Shown here: piece after piece, positions 26,588 to 35,400 of the stretch
Layout: every line of letters begins with the position of its first letter
Numbering within the stretch: position 1 is the stretch's first letter
NCBI GenBank assembly: GCA_052145775.1
Contig: JBKQNY010000136.1
Location: forward strand, 1 to 56,962
Origin: CAVYPR01 sp052145775
GTDB lineage: Bacteria; Actinomycetota; Acidimicrobiia; Acidimicrobiales; RAAP-2
Reading direction: 5' to 3'
Length of the DNA stretch: 56,962 nucleotides
Notes under the pieces: model-generated
Told to the model about the DNA's origin: nothing
Databases searched by the model: none
What the model saw: the letters and a program-made list of their open reading frames with translations, nothing else
Made by a program: the position numbers and the translations under genes

Positions 26588-27715
26588 CTATGAGGACCAG
26601 GGGGTCGCTCCAGCAAAATCTTCCTGGATCCGCGAGGCCAGCCCGGAGACCACCCCGGCGTCCCCCGTCATGATGCCGAGCTCGCGGTTGTAGTCCAGTG
26701 AGGCCGTCGAGAAGTTTTGCGATCCGACGAAGGCTCGCTCGGAAGGACCTCCGGCGTCAACCACGATCGCCTTGGCGTGAATGTAGAGGCCCGGGTCGCC
26801 CGGGTACGTCGAGACCTTGACCCCGGACGACACCAGCTCGTTGAATTCGTCCGAGTAGTCGGATGTGTCGTCCATGACCACCTCGACATCTACGCCGTTC
26901 CTCGCCGCCGCCTCCAGTGCCCCGACCACGCCGGTGTTCTCCATCTCCTCGTTCTCGACCAGGAGGCTCGTCTTCGCCGACTCGATCAGCCCGATCAGGT
27001 CTGCGTACGAAGTGGTCGGGCTCCAGACAAGGTCGCTGCCTGTCCCGGGAGTCACCGCCGCCCCTCGGAAGTCGGCGTCAAAGACCGAGGCGATGGCGGC
27101 CACGTCCGTGGCGTCCGTGTCCTCTACGGCAAAGTCCCGCGTGTTCGAGTAGTACCTCGAAGTGAGATTGAGCGACATGATCCAGGCCGACTTTGTGTCG
27201 ACGACCATCGCCTTCTCGTGGTCCGCGTCGAAGCCCGGCGGCGCCCAAGCCACCTGCACCCCGTGGGCCGAGAGATACTCGTACGCCGGCATGTTGTGGG
27301 AGCCCTCCAGGTTCTTGTCGAGAATCACGCGAACTGCCACGCCACGCGCCGCATCCTGAACCAAGATCTCCTCGGCTGTTGTGTCTACCAGCTCGTACAT
27401 CTCGACATCCAGGCTGGTCTGGGCACTTCGCATCGCCGCGTAGATCGGGGCGATCCCCGCTGTCGGCTCGGTGAAGAGCGTGAGATCCGACGACGGAGCG
27501 GGTGCGCTGGTCGTGGTGGTGGTAGCGAAAGAGGAGGTGGATGAAGTGGTCGTCGACGGGGCGACCGAGCTCGACGTGCCGGTTCTCGGCGCTGGTGGCG
27601 CAGTTGGCGTCGTCGACGTTGCCTTGGTCCCGCTCCCCGATCTCACGCCGTTGGTGCACCCTGCCGCAAGGGCTGAAGCCAGGACCACGGCACCGATGAC
27701 GTAGCTCTTCCGCAC
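26588..27715 (-). CDS. Phospholipase-D-like lipoprotein, copy 1
   Basis: 375-aa lipoprotein. Signal peptide with lipobox LAAGC (C20), then a Thr/Ser-rich linker at residues 30-75, then two PLD half-domains. HKD motif 1 is H166-K168-D173 followed by SLNLT; HKD motif 2 is H313-K315-D320 followed by GSQNFS. Both active-site halves are intact. Anchored on the outer face, it should hydrolyse phosphodiesters (phospholipid, nucleic acid) or make cardiolipin-like products. GTG 27715 chosen because the basic signal-peptide start follows. It ends a minus-strand row of the YiiX-type and small membrane genes and has a near-identical, frameshifted copy at 35.9-37.0 kb. Confidence 0.9.
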   Translation of the reverse strand: MRKSYVIGAVVLASALAAGCTNGVRSGSGTKATSTTPTAPPAPRTGTSSSVAPSTTTSSTSSFATTTTTSAPAPSSDLTLFTEPTAGIAPIYAAMRSAQTSLDVEMYELVDTTAEEILVQDAARGVAVRVILDKNLEGSHNMPAYEYLSAHGVQVAWAPPGFDADHEKAMVVDTKSAWIMSLNLTSRYYSNTRDFAVEDTDATDVAAIASVFDADFRGAAVTPGTGSDLVWSPTTSYADLIGLIESAKTSLLVENEEMENTGVVGALEAAARNGVDVEVVMDDTSDYSDEFNELVSSGVKVSTYPGDPGLYIHAKAIVVDAGGPSERAFVGSQNFSTASLDYNRELGIMTGDAGVVSGLASRIQEDFAGATPWSS

Positions 27716-27897
27716 GCTTCCACGGTGACACACTCGCCGCAAGGTGGTGGCGCCGGCCCATGGCCTTCGCTCGACCCGAGCTTCCAGACGCCCAGAGGTT
27801 CAGCCCTGCGAGACCGGACGGTGTTGTCGGCCGGTGCGATCAGCTCTCCCGCGTCAAGGAGTCGCCCTGCTCCCGCGTCAAGTGTTTCCGAGACCGC

Positions 27898-28554
27898 CTA
27901 CCGGCCGTCTGCGTCGCCGCAAGCCGGCCCGGGCGCATCGGGTGGGGCGCCAAGCACGGTTATTTCCTCGCCCAGGCGGGCGCCCAGGAGAAGCTCGAGC
28001 TTGTCGCCGCTCCAGAAGCGGCCAGGGTCGTACCAGTTGGCCGGGCGGCTGTCGGCGAGTAGGCCCATGGCCTGGTACGTGCCGGCGACAACCTCGGCGC
28101 AGTAGCTGGCCTCTAGGTCGGCCGGTCGGTGAATCCGCCCGCGGGCCCAACGGCCGGCCAGGGCCAGGAAGGCCGGGAACGGGGTGCCGTCCTTACGGGC
28201 GATTTCGGTCAGGAGGGCGTCCTCCATCTCCGGGGTCACCTCGGCGTGCAGTTGGCGGAGCCAGGCATTCTGGTGGTAGCGCCCCATCCAGGTGGTCACC
28301 GCCCCCCGCAGGTCGTGCAGCTGCACGCCACGGTGATGGGTACCGCTCCACACGTCGAGCAGTGAGTGGCCCAGTTCGGCGTGCCACATCAGCGGCGGCA
28401 AGTCCTCGAGCACGACCGCCATGCCCACATGGTTGACAGGGCTGTTGGTGAAGACTCGGATGGCGTGGTCGGCGGCGCTCGGGCCTCGGAACAGCCACAG
28501 GTCCCCCGTGCGCGTCAGTTCGACAGCATCATCGAGGCTGAGTGCTTCAGTCAC
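27898..28554 (-). CDS. YiiX-type permuted papain-like protein, copy 1
   Basis: 218 aa. The circularly permuted papain (NlpC/P60-like YiiX) pattern is seen: TRTGDLWLFRG at the start, then His42 in SPVNHVGMAVVL, and late Cys152 in EASYCAEVVAGTYQAMG. Proteins of this type cleave peptide, amide or thioester bonds, or acylate lipids, often at the envelope. No signal peptide. Its start overlaps the small membrane gene by 8 bases. The pairing with a PLD-like lipoprotein is kept in both copies of the module, which argues for a shared task. Confidence 0.82.
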   Translation of the reverse strand: MTEALSLDDAVELTRTGDLWLFRGPSAADHAIRVFTNSPVNHVGMAVVLEDLPPLMWHAELGHSLLDVWSGTHHRGVQLHDLRGAVTTWMGRYHQNAWLRQLHAEVTPEMEDALLTEIARKDGTPFPAFLALAGRWARGRIHRPADLEASYCAEVVAGTYQAMGLLADSRPANWYDPGRFWSGDKLELLLGARLGEEITVLGAPPDAPGPACGDADGR

Positions 28555-28813
28555 GGCGCACGGGCTCGGACGACTTTCCAGCGAGCTGGCGCACGCTGCG
28601 GAAGCGTTTCGGCCGAGAGGTCGGGAGGCTCACCACCGGGGCGGCATCTTCGATCGCCGCGATGCTCGCGACCCGCTGGTGGAGTCGGGTGCGCACTTCA
28701 TCGGGCGTGTACGCCCGCCGTCGGCGTTCTGACCGAACGACAGCCACGCCGGTGGCGGCGACACCGGCCAGGCCGGCCAGGCCCACGATCTTCCAGGCGA
28801 AACCTTTCCTCAT
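28547..28813 (-). CDS. Small single-pass membrane protein, copy 1
   Basis: 88 aa with one membrane helix near the start (WKIVGLAGLAGVAATGVAVV), a strongly basic SERRRRAYTPDEV just inside, and a basic C-terminal tail. No family recognised. It is kept with the YiiX-type and PLD genes in both copies (about 84% identity by eye), so it is probably a real, expressed partner, perhaps an anchor. Confidence 0.75.
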   Translation of the reverse strand: MRKGFAWKIVGLAGLAGVAATGVAVVRSERRRRAYTPDEVRTRLHQRVASIAAIEDAAPVVSLPTSRPKRFRSVRQLAGKSSEPVRRD

Positions 28814-28917
28814 CTCCCCTCAGTCTAAAGACGCCCCGCTGGTCTCCCAGCCACAGCACCCACGACGAGATGCGAGCAACGACCGGGTCGAATGCCGACG
28901 ACGGAAGGCGCGGCGGG

Positions 28918-29370
28918 TCAGGTGCCGGGCACCGAGCGCCAGCGACGCCGCCGGCCGCGCACCCACACCACCGCGAGGACTAAGCCCGCCACGAACAGCG
29001 ACGGGTGCGGGAACCACCAGCCCCAGGGACCGTGCTGCCACGGCGCAAAGAGGACCACGAGCAGCAGTGCCACGGCCACCCAGAGGGCAGTGCGCCACCG
29101 GCGGGACGGTGCTGACTGCACCGCCGACACCGGAGTGCCAACCGGTGGCAAATCGGCGAGGACACCAGCCAGGTCGGCACCGGTCTTGGCCGCCGATGCC
29201 ACCCCGAGCCGCTCGTCCAGCTCGGCCTGGTCCAGGCGGCCGGCCGAGAAGTGTTGCCCAAGGGCGTCGGTGACCTCGTTGCGCTCGGCGTCGCCGATGC
29301 GCATGGACGGGTCGAAGCCCCTGCGGTAGTAGGGGCCGCCGTATCGGTGAGCGTCAGCTCGGTGCGACAT
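28918..29370 (-). CDS. DUF1707 (SHOCT-like) membrane protein
   Basis: 150 aa. The DUF1707 block MRIGDAERNEVTDALGQHFS, GRLDQAELDERLG, AKTGADLAGVLADLP takes up residues 23-77. Two membrane helices follow, then a basic tail. ATG 29370 has AGGAGG seven bases upstream; this start lies inside the end of the PspC gene (17-base overlap). Such proteins accompany PspC and envelope-stress systems in actinobacteria and may be small regulators of the nearby kinase. Confidence 0.87.
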   Translation of the reverse strand: MSHRADAHRYGGPYYRRGFDPSMRIGDAERNEVTDALGQHFSAGRLDQAELDERLGVASAAKTGADLAGVLADLPPVGTPVSAVQSAPSRRWRTALWVAVALLLVVLFAPWQHGPWGWWFPHPSLFVAGLVLAVVWVRGRRRRWRSVPGT

Positions 29371-29782
29371 CGTCGGACCTCCTCGGGTCGGGCTCGGCAC
29401 CTACCATGGCGGGGGGAGCTTCCTGCCCGGGATCGGAATGCATGGGGCGGTTAGCGCCGGTCTGGGGCGGCGCCGATGCCATATCGGATGCTGAGGCGTA
29501 GGGGGCCGCCCCCCGAGCCCGGCCCGGGCCCCAGTCGCCGAGGAACCGCTCGGCGATGCTCTCGTCGTCGCACTCGTCGGGGACGAAGAGCCATGCCGCC
29601 AGATAGAGGCCGACCCCCACAGCACCGAAGAGGGACAGGACCACCAGGCCCACACGGACCACGGCCACGTCGACGTCGAAGTGGTCGGCTAACCCGGTCG
29701 CCACCCCGGCGATCATCCGCCCCTGGTGGGGACGGCGGAATGGCACACGGGTCGTCCTCTGCGTTGGGAAGTTTGCCTGCAT
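29354..29782 (-). CDS. PspC-domain protein
   Basis: 142 aa. PspC domain at residues 17-70: GRMIAGVATGLADHFDVDVAVVRVGLV, LFGAVGVGLYLAAWLFVPDE. The rest is a Pro/Ala-rich cytoplasmic tail. PspC senses envelope stress together with partner kinases. It is divergent from a PspC-fused kinase 287 bases away, which suggests joint control from the shared promoter region. Coupled to the DUF1707 gene. Confidence 0.9.
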   Translation of the reverse strand: MQANFPTQRTTRVPFRRPHQGRMIAGVATGLADHFDVDVAVVRVGLVVLSLFGAVGVGLYLAAWLFVPDECDDESIAERFLGDWGPGRARGAAPYASASDMASAPPQTGANRPMHSDPGQEAPPAMVGAEPDPRRSDDVAPS

Positions 29783-30069
29783 GGCCCAATCGTGCGCCGT
29801 CCGGCGCCGGAGGGATATCGGGAATGTCCCGGTCCGGGCCCTGATTGGGCCGGCAGGCCCTCAGGGTGTTCCCTGATGCCCAGTTGAGCGGTCCGTGAGA
29901 TCATCGGGGTATTCGCAGGCACCCTCCATACCCGACATCGGCGCCGGCTTCCCCCTCGGCGCATGGGTCCACGGCCGACGCACCTGACGGTCAGGAGGGC
30001 GCGTCAGGAAGCGGACGGGAATGCTCGCCGGACGGTGCCCGGCGCAGCGGCAGCAGACAGTGGGAACGC
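29783..30069. promoter_or_regulatory. Divergent promoter region of the Psp/kinase genes
   Basis: 287 bases between oppositely oriented PspC and kinase genes, so it must hold both promoters. I cannot assign boxes with confidence. Confidence 0.4.
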
Positions 30070-31362
30070 TTGGACCGCGGTCACTGGACACGCCGCCGGG
30101 CCCTCGGGGGGCGCCGCTGGAGCTGGGCGGGCCGCGTCCCGTGGCGGCGTAGCAATGACGACCGACTCTTCGGCGGGGTGGCGGCCGGCCTGTCCCGGCA
30201 CACGGGCATCGACGTCACGATCGTCCGGCTTGCCTTCGTCGTGTTGACGTTGATGGGCGGATTCGGGGCTGCCGTTTACGTGGCACTTTGGCTGCTTATG
30301 CCGCTCGGGGATAACACCGAGAGCATCGGTACCCGCGTGACCCGGGACGGCCAGGGCATCCTCATTGCGTTGGCATTCGTGCCGGCCCTCGTGGTGACCT
30401 TCGTCATCGGGTCCGTGCTGCATGTGGGCGTGGTCACTTCCCTCGCTCTGCCGTGCTTCGCAGGCGCGGCCGGTTTTGTGCTGCTGTGGCGCAACGCCGA
30501 CCCCGAGGAGCGGGCGTGGTTGCACCAGGCGGCCAGCCCGGCCGTCCGGCTGGTCGCTGGCTCCCGGAGGTCTCGACGGAACCTGGCGGTCAGGCTGCTT
30601 CTCGGTGTCCTCCTGCTGGCGGTAGGCCTGGCCGTCCTCGAACTACCCCACCCCCAAGCGAGCACGATCCTGCGAATGCTTGGTGGGGCCGTGCTGGTGG
30701 CCGCGGCCGTAGTCGTGCTCTTCGGGCCGTGGTGGCTACGCCTGATCCGGGATCTGGTCGCCGAGCGCCAGGCCCGCGTGCGCGCCGAGGACCGCGCCGA
30801 CATGGCAGCACGTGTCCATGACTCGGTACTCCAGACGCTTGCCATGATCCAGCGAGCTGCCGACCAGCCGCAGAAGGTGACCCAGCTCGCCCGGGCGCAG
30901 GAACGGGAGCTGCGTTCCTGGCTGTTCGACGGCGAGGCGCCGGGCTCGATGGACAAGGACGTCGTTACCATCGTCGCCGGTGCCCACCGCGTCGCCGAGG
31001 AGGTCGAGGCCGACCACGGCGTGCCCGTGGAAGTGGTGACCGTGAGTGACTGCGCGCTCGACGATCGCCTGCGCGCGCTGCTTGCTGCGGCTCGGGAGGC
31101 AACGGTCAACGCCGCCAAATGGTTCGGGGCCCCGATCATCTCACTCTTCGCCGAAGTGGAGCCAGAGATGGTCTCGGTGTTCGTCCGGGACCGCGGGAGT
31201 GGATTCGACCTGGGCGGAGTGGGGCCGGACCGCCAGGGGATCGCCGAGTCGATCCGCGGTCGGATGCAGCGCCACGGCGGGACGGCCGCGATCCGTTCGA
31301 CGCCCGGTGAGGGCACCGAGGTGGAGCTGCGGATCCCGCGACAACAGGCGGGCCAGCGGTGA
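30070..31362 (+). CDS. PspC-domain-fused histidine kinase (LiaS/DesK-like)
   Basis: 430 aa. An N-terminal PspC domain (residues 27-80: RSNDDRLFGGVAAGLSRHTGIDV) with membrane helix is followed by further helices to about 222. A HisKA_3-type dimerisation helix carries H250 (ARVHDSVLQTL), and an HATPase follows with REATVNAAKW and VRDRGSGFDLGG. Fusion of PspC to the kinase suggests that membrane stress is sensed directly. TTG at 30070 with a GGGA five to eight bases upstream is the best start I can see, but it is uncertain. Overlaps its regulator as GTGA. Confidence 0.92.
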   Translation: MDRGHWTRRRALGGRRWSWAGRVPWRRSNDDRLFGGVAAGLSRHTGIDVTIVRLAFVVLTLMGGFGAAVYVALWLLMPLGDNTESIGTRVTRDGQGILIALAFVPALVVTFVIGSVLHVGVVTSLALPCFAGAAGFVLLWRNADPEERAWLHQAASPAVRLVAGSRRSRRNLAVRLLLGVLLLAVGLAVLELPHPQASTILRMLGGAVLVAAAVVVLFGPWWLRLIRDLVAERQARVRAEDRADMAARVHDSVLQTLAMIQRAADQPQKVTQLARAQERELRSWLFDGEAPGSMDKDVVTIVAGAHRVAEEVEADHGVPVEVVTVSDCALDDRLRALLAAAREATVNAAKWFGAPIISLFAEVEPEMVSVFVRDRGSGFDLGGVGPDRQGIAESIRGRMQRHGGTAAIRSTPGEGTEVELRIPRQQAGQR

Positions 31363-32042
31363 CCGCTCCGCCGTACGCAAGTGGCGGACCCGAGCGACCG
31401 CGGGTCTTTCTGGTGGACGACCACCACCTATTCCGGGCGGGCGTGCGGGCCGAGATGGGCGACGCCGTGCAGGTGGTTGGCGAGGCCGACGAGGTGGACG
31501 CGGCGATCGAGCTGATCGCCGAGCGCGTGCCTGATGTGGTGCTCCTCGACGTGCACCTGCCACAGGGCGGTGGGCAAGCGGTGATCGAGGCGGTGCGGGG
31601 CGAGCACCCAGAGGTCCGCTTCCTGGCGCTGTCGGTGTCCGACGCCCCTGAGGACGTGATTGCCGTGATCCGAGCCGGCGCCAGGGGGTACGTAACCAAG
31701 GCCATCTCAGGGCCGGAGCTGATCGATGCCGTTCGGCGGGTGGCCGGCGGCGACACCGTCTTCTCGCCGCGGCTCGCTGGATTCGTGCTCGACGCGTTTG
31801 CCGGAACGCCCGGTGACGCACCCTCCTCGCCGACCGTCGACCCAGAGCTCGATCAGCTCTCAGCGCGCGAGCGGGAGGTTCTGCGCCTCATCGCCCGCGG
31901 TTACACGTACAAAGAAGTGGGCCGCCAGCTCACCATCTCGGTGAAAACGGTCGAGAGTCATGTGTCTGCCGTGCTGCGGAAGTTGCAGCTTTCCACCCGG
32001 CACCAACTCACCTACTGGGCCGCAGAGCGACGCCTCCTGTAA
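31359..32042 (+). CDS. NarL/LuxR-family response regulator
   Basis: 227 aa. Receiver at 14-130 with D64 (VVLLDVHLPQGG) and FLVDDHH. A LuxR-type helix-turn-helix lies at about 160-225 (SAREREVLRLIARGYTYKEVGRQLTISVKTVESHVSAVLRKL in several parts). Partner of the PspC kinase, analogous to LiaR/VraR. Likely targets are the divergent pspC and DUF1707 genes and possibly the downstream envelope module; inferred from position. Confidence 0.94.
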   Translation: MTAPPYASGGPERPRVFLVDDHHLFRAGVRAEMGDAVQVVGEADEVDAAIELIAERVPDVVLLDVHLPQGGGQAVIEAVRGEHPEVRFLALSVSDAPEDVIAVIRAGARGYVTKAISGPELIDAVRRVAGGDTVFSPRLAGFVLDAFAGTPGDAPSSPTVDPELDQLSAREREVLRLIARGYTYKEVGRQLTISVKTVESHVSAVLRKLQLSTRHQLTYWAAERRLL

Positions 32043-32437
32043 GGCACCCCGCGGACAAACCTGTCGGACGAACCAGCTCGGCGAACCAGCCCGGCGACGA
32101 GTTCGTTATCTAGTTGTGCAAGCACTTCTCGCAGTGCCAAGAGCGCATGGCCACACGTACGGCGCGCTTCAGGGCCCCAGAGTGCGTGCTTGTTCCGGTG
32201 AACTGGCCTCTGCTTTCCACGCTGAGTACGCAGACTCGATCGCCGGCGCTATCGCCTCCTCGTTTCTTTCCATGAACTCGTTGGGTCACATCAGATGTGT
32301 CACCTGGCAGTTCTCCCTGATTCAATGGGTGCGCCGCCCCCTGCGTCACGGGGGAGATCGGGGACACCCGATGTCGCTACGAGCCGATACCTTCTCGGAG
32401 AACGGACCACGATCTGGATGGAGGGTGCGGTGGGCGC
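32043..32437. other. Intergenic stretch with antitoxin relic and helicase leader
   Basis: 395 bases after the response regulator. The left part holds a decayed antitoxin start (next entry) and about 100 bases similar to the region upstream of the intact antitoxin gene at 38.9 kb. The right part has a short GC hairpin (CCCCC/GGGGG near 32337-32354) and leads to the SNF2 gene. Confidence 0.6.
32070..32140 (-). pseudogene. Vestigial MazE-type antitoxin N-terminus
   Basis: From a TTG at 32140 the minus strand reads LALREVLAQLDNELVAGLVRRAG, close to the intact antitoxin's MARREVLVQLDDGLVSRLDRLAS. The first 39 bases (32101-32139) match 38861-38899 at about 30 positions. Similarity continues upstream to 32239/39000 with almost the same spacing. 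The frame then runs into the end of the response-regulator gene with no antitoxin C-terminus and no toxin, so it is a relic cut by the arrival or rearrangement of the Psp/kinase block. Confidence 0.62.
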
Positions 32438-35400
32438 ATGATCACCGTGCAGGACGAGTCAGCGATCGTCCGCTGGTTTGACCATCTGACGCTAATGAGA
32501 GGCCGAAGGTACGAGGCCGACGGTGCCGTCCTCGTCGCCAGGTGGCAACCAGACGGGAGCGCGGTCGAAGGGCTCGTGCGCGGCAGCAGGACCCGCCCGT
32601 ACGAGGTGACCGTCCACCTGGTCCGGGGAAGGAACGACGAGCTCGTCTCGATCGACGCCGAGTGCTCATGCCCCGTTGGCTTCGACTGCAAGCATGCCGT
32701 GGCACTCCTCCTGTCCCAAGAGACGACTGCACCATCCCAGCGCGGAACGCCGTGGGAAGGCGAGCGAAAGAAGGTGCTTCAACCGTCCGGGCCAACCGCC
32801 ACGGCCCAGGGTGCGGAGTGGGAGCGCAGCCTGGGCTCGGTGCTGCAGGCGCGCCGAATCGAGGCGACGTCCGGTAGCGAGGTCGCTTCCGTCGCCATAC
32901 AGTTCGAGCTCGTCGTCCCCGGTGAGTCAGGTAGCCAATCCTCATACGACCAGGCGCAGCCCCGGATCAGGGTTCGGCCGGTGGTCCGGGGCAACAAGGG
33001 CAGATGGGTCCGCACGGGGATCTCGTGGAGGAACATCGACTCCCTCAGCTACGGCTGGCACCGCCCCAGCGCGGGCACCAACCAGGTCGCTCTCTTGCGG
33101 GAAATTCTGGCCCTGGCGAACCTCTCCGCCTACCGGCGGTACTACTCCCCCGAGGAGGCAGTCTGGCTCGACGCCATCACCAGTCGCCGGATCTGGGACC
33201 TCTTCGTCGAGGCCGAGGGCCTTGGGGTTCCGCTCGTCTGCGCCGGGCGCGACGGCGTGCCCGCCGTGGTCCACCGCGCCGACGCGATGCTCGTGTTCGA
33301 AGCTTCCGCGGGCAAGACCGGCAAGGGGATCACCCTGCGCCCTCACCTCGAGGTCGGAGGCACCCAAGTGCCATTCCCCGACGGGCCATGGGTGCCGATC
33401 GGCGACCCGGCACACGGGATCGCCTGGGTCGACCAGGTCACCGACAATCAGGGGTACCGCCTTTCGTTCGCCCGTCTTTCCGACAGGCTCGTCCCCGGTT
33501 CCCTTCAACAGCTGCAGGCCATCGGCACCGTCACCGTCCCTGCTCGTGCCAGGGAGCGGTTCTTTTCCCAGGTCTACCCCCGCTTGGCACGTCGGGTCGG
33601 AGTGCGCTCGAGCGATGGGACCGTCACACTGCCCGAGATCCCCGACCAGGCGCTGATCCTGCAGATAGGGCACCTCGAGGGCCACCGGATCGACCTGGGA
33701 TGGTTCACGGGGTACCCGAGTGAGCCGACACCCGAGCTCCTCGGGGACCCCGCCCGCCGCGCCTACGAACCGGCGGTGCTGGGGGCGCTTGCCGGTGCCC
33801 GACGGGTTTTGCTCGAGCACTCGGTTGGTCAACTGCTGTCGCCGTTCGATGGTCGGCTCGAATCGGCGGCGACCTTGAGCGGGATGACCTCCGTGGGGTT
33901 CCTCTCCGACGTGCTGCCGGAACTTGAAGCCGTCCCCGGGATCATCGTGGAGCACACCGGCAAGCTCACCGAGTACCGAGAGGCGACCGAGGCTCCGGTG
34001 GTCAGCCTGTCGGGTTCGGGACCTGTTGGTGACTGGTTCGACCTGACCGTCGAGGTGCGCGTCGGCGGCGAGCCGGTGCCGTTCCTCGACCTTTTCGTGG
34101 CCCTGGCCGCCGACGAGACGCACTTGATCCTCCCCTCGGGGACGTGGTTCTCACTCGAGGCCGAGGAGTTACGAGAGCTGGCCAAGCTCATCGCTGAGGC
34201 TCGGGCCCTCCACGTCGCCGACGGGGACCACATCCAGGTGAGCCGCTTCCAGGCGAGCTTGTGGGAGGACTTCAAGCGCCTGGGGGTCCTCACGTCACAG
34301 GCCGCCGAGTGGGAGCGCTCGGTTGCCCTCTTGGCCGCATCGGCCGACCGGCCCGACTACCCCTTGCCCTCCGGGCTGAAAGCGACCCTTCGTCCCTATC
34401 AGATGGTCGGGTTCGAATGGCTGGCGTTCCTCTACGACCTGGGATTGGGGGGCATCCTCGCCGACGACATGGGCCTGGGTAAGACCCTCCAGGCCCTCGC
34501 GCTCATCTGCCGCGTGCAGGAACAGGGACTCAGTGACGCACCGTTTTTGGTCATCGCCCCAACGAGCGTCGTCGCCAACTGGGCGGCGGAATGCCGTAAA
34601 TTCGCCCCCGAGCTCAGGGTGGAGGTGGTCACGGCGACGGCCACGCGCCGGGAGCGAACCTTGTTCGATCTGGCCTCTGCGGCCGACATCGTCGTCACCT
34701 CCTACGCACTCTTCCGCCTGGAGTACGACGACTACGAGAAGGTGGAGTGGGCCGGACTCTTCCTCGACGAGGCGCAATTCGTGAAGAACGTGCAGTCGCG
34801 GGCCTACCAGCGGGCCAAGACCCTCCCGGCCCCCTTCAAGGTCGCCATCACCGGGACGCCGATGGAGAACAACCTCATGGAGCTGTGGTCGCTGCTCTCG
34901 ATCACGGCGGCCGGGCTGTTCGGGAGCGCCGAGCGCTTCGCTCAGTTCTTCCGGGTCCCGATCGAACGCGGCACGGGCGAGGAACGGATCGAACGTCTGG
35001 AGCTCCTCCGCCGCCGAACCCGCCCGCTCATGCTGCGCCGCTCGAAGGAACAGGTGGCGTCTGATCTCCCCGACAAACAGGAACAGGTGATCGAGCTGGA
35101 CCTCCACTCCCGCCACGCCAAGCTCTACCAGACCTACCTCCAGCGCGAGCGCCAGAAGGTGCTCGGACTGCTCGCCGACGTTCAGAAGAACCGGTTCGAG
35201 ATCCTCAAGTCTCTGACGCTGCTCCGCCAGGCAAGCCTCGACATGTCCCTCGTCGATGCCAAGCACGCACGGGTGCCCTCGACCAAGCTCGACGCCCTCG
35301 ACGAGATGCTTGGGGAGATCGTTGCCGACGGGCACCGCGTCCTGGTGTTCAGCCAGTTCACGCGCTTCCTGACCCAGGCACGCGCCAGGGTCAAGGCTGC

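Larger units (their letters stand above)
26584..28913. repeat. Direct repeat unit, left copy (three-gene envelope module)
   Basis: This 2.3 kb segment is strongly similar to 35894-38200 in the same orientation and gene order: PLD-like, YiiX-like, small membrane protein. Similarity runs from just past the PLD stop to about 100 bases upstream of the small gene, where it ends at the 3' end of the DUF1707 gene. The two copies lie about 9.3 kb apart. Confidence 0.88.

Noticed and set aside
32110..32367. 85-codon minus-strand frame upstream of the helicase
   Set aside because: It overlaps the antitoxin relic in the wrong frame; the antitoxin-like frame is the homologous one.
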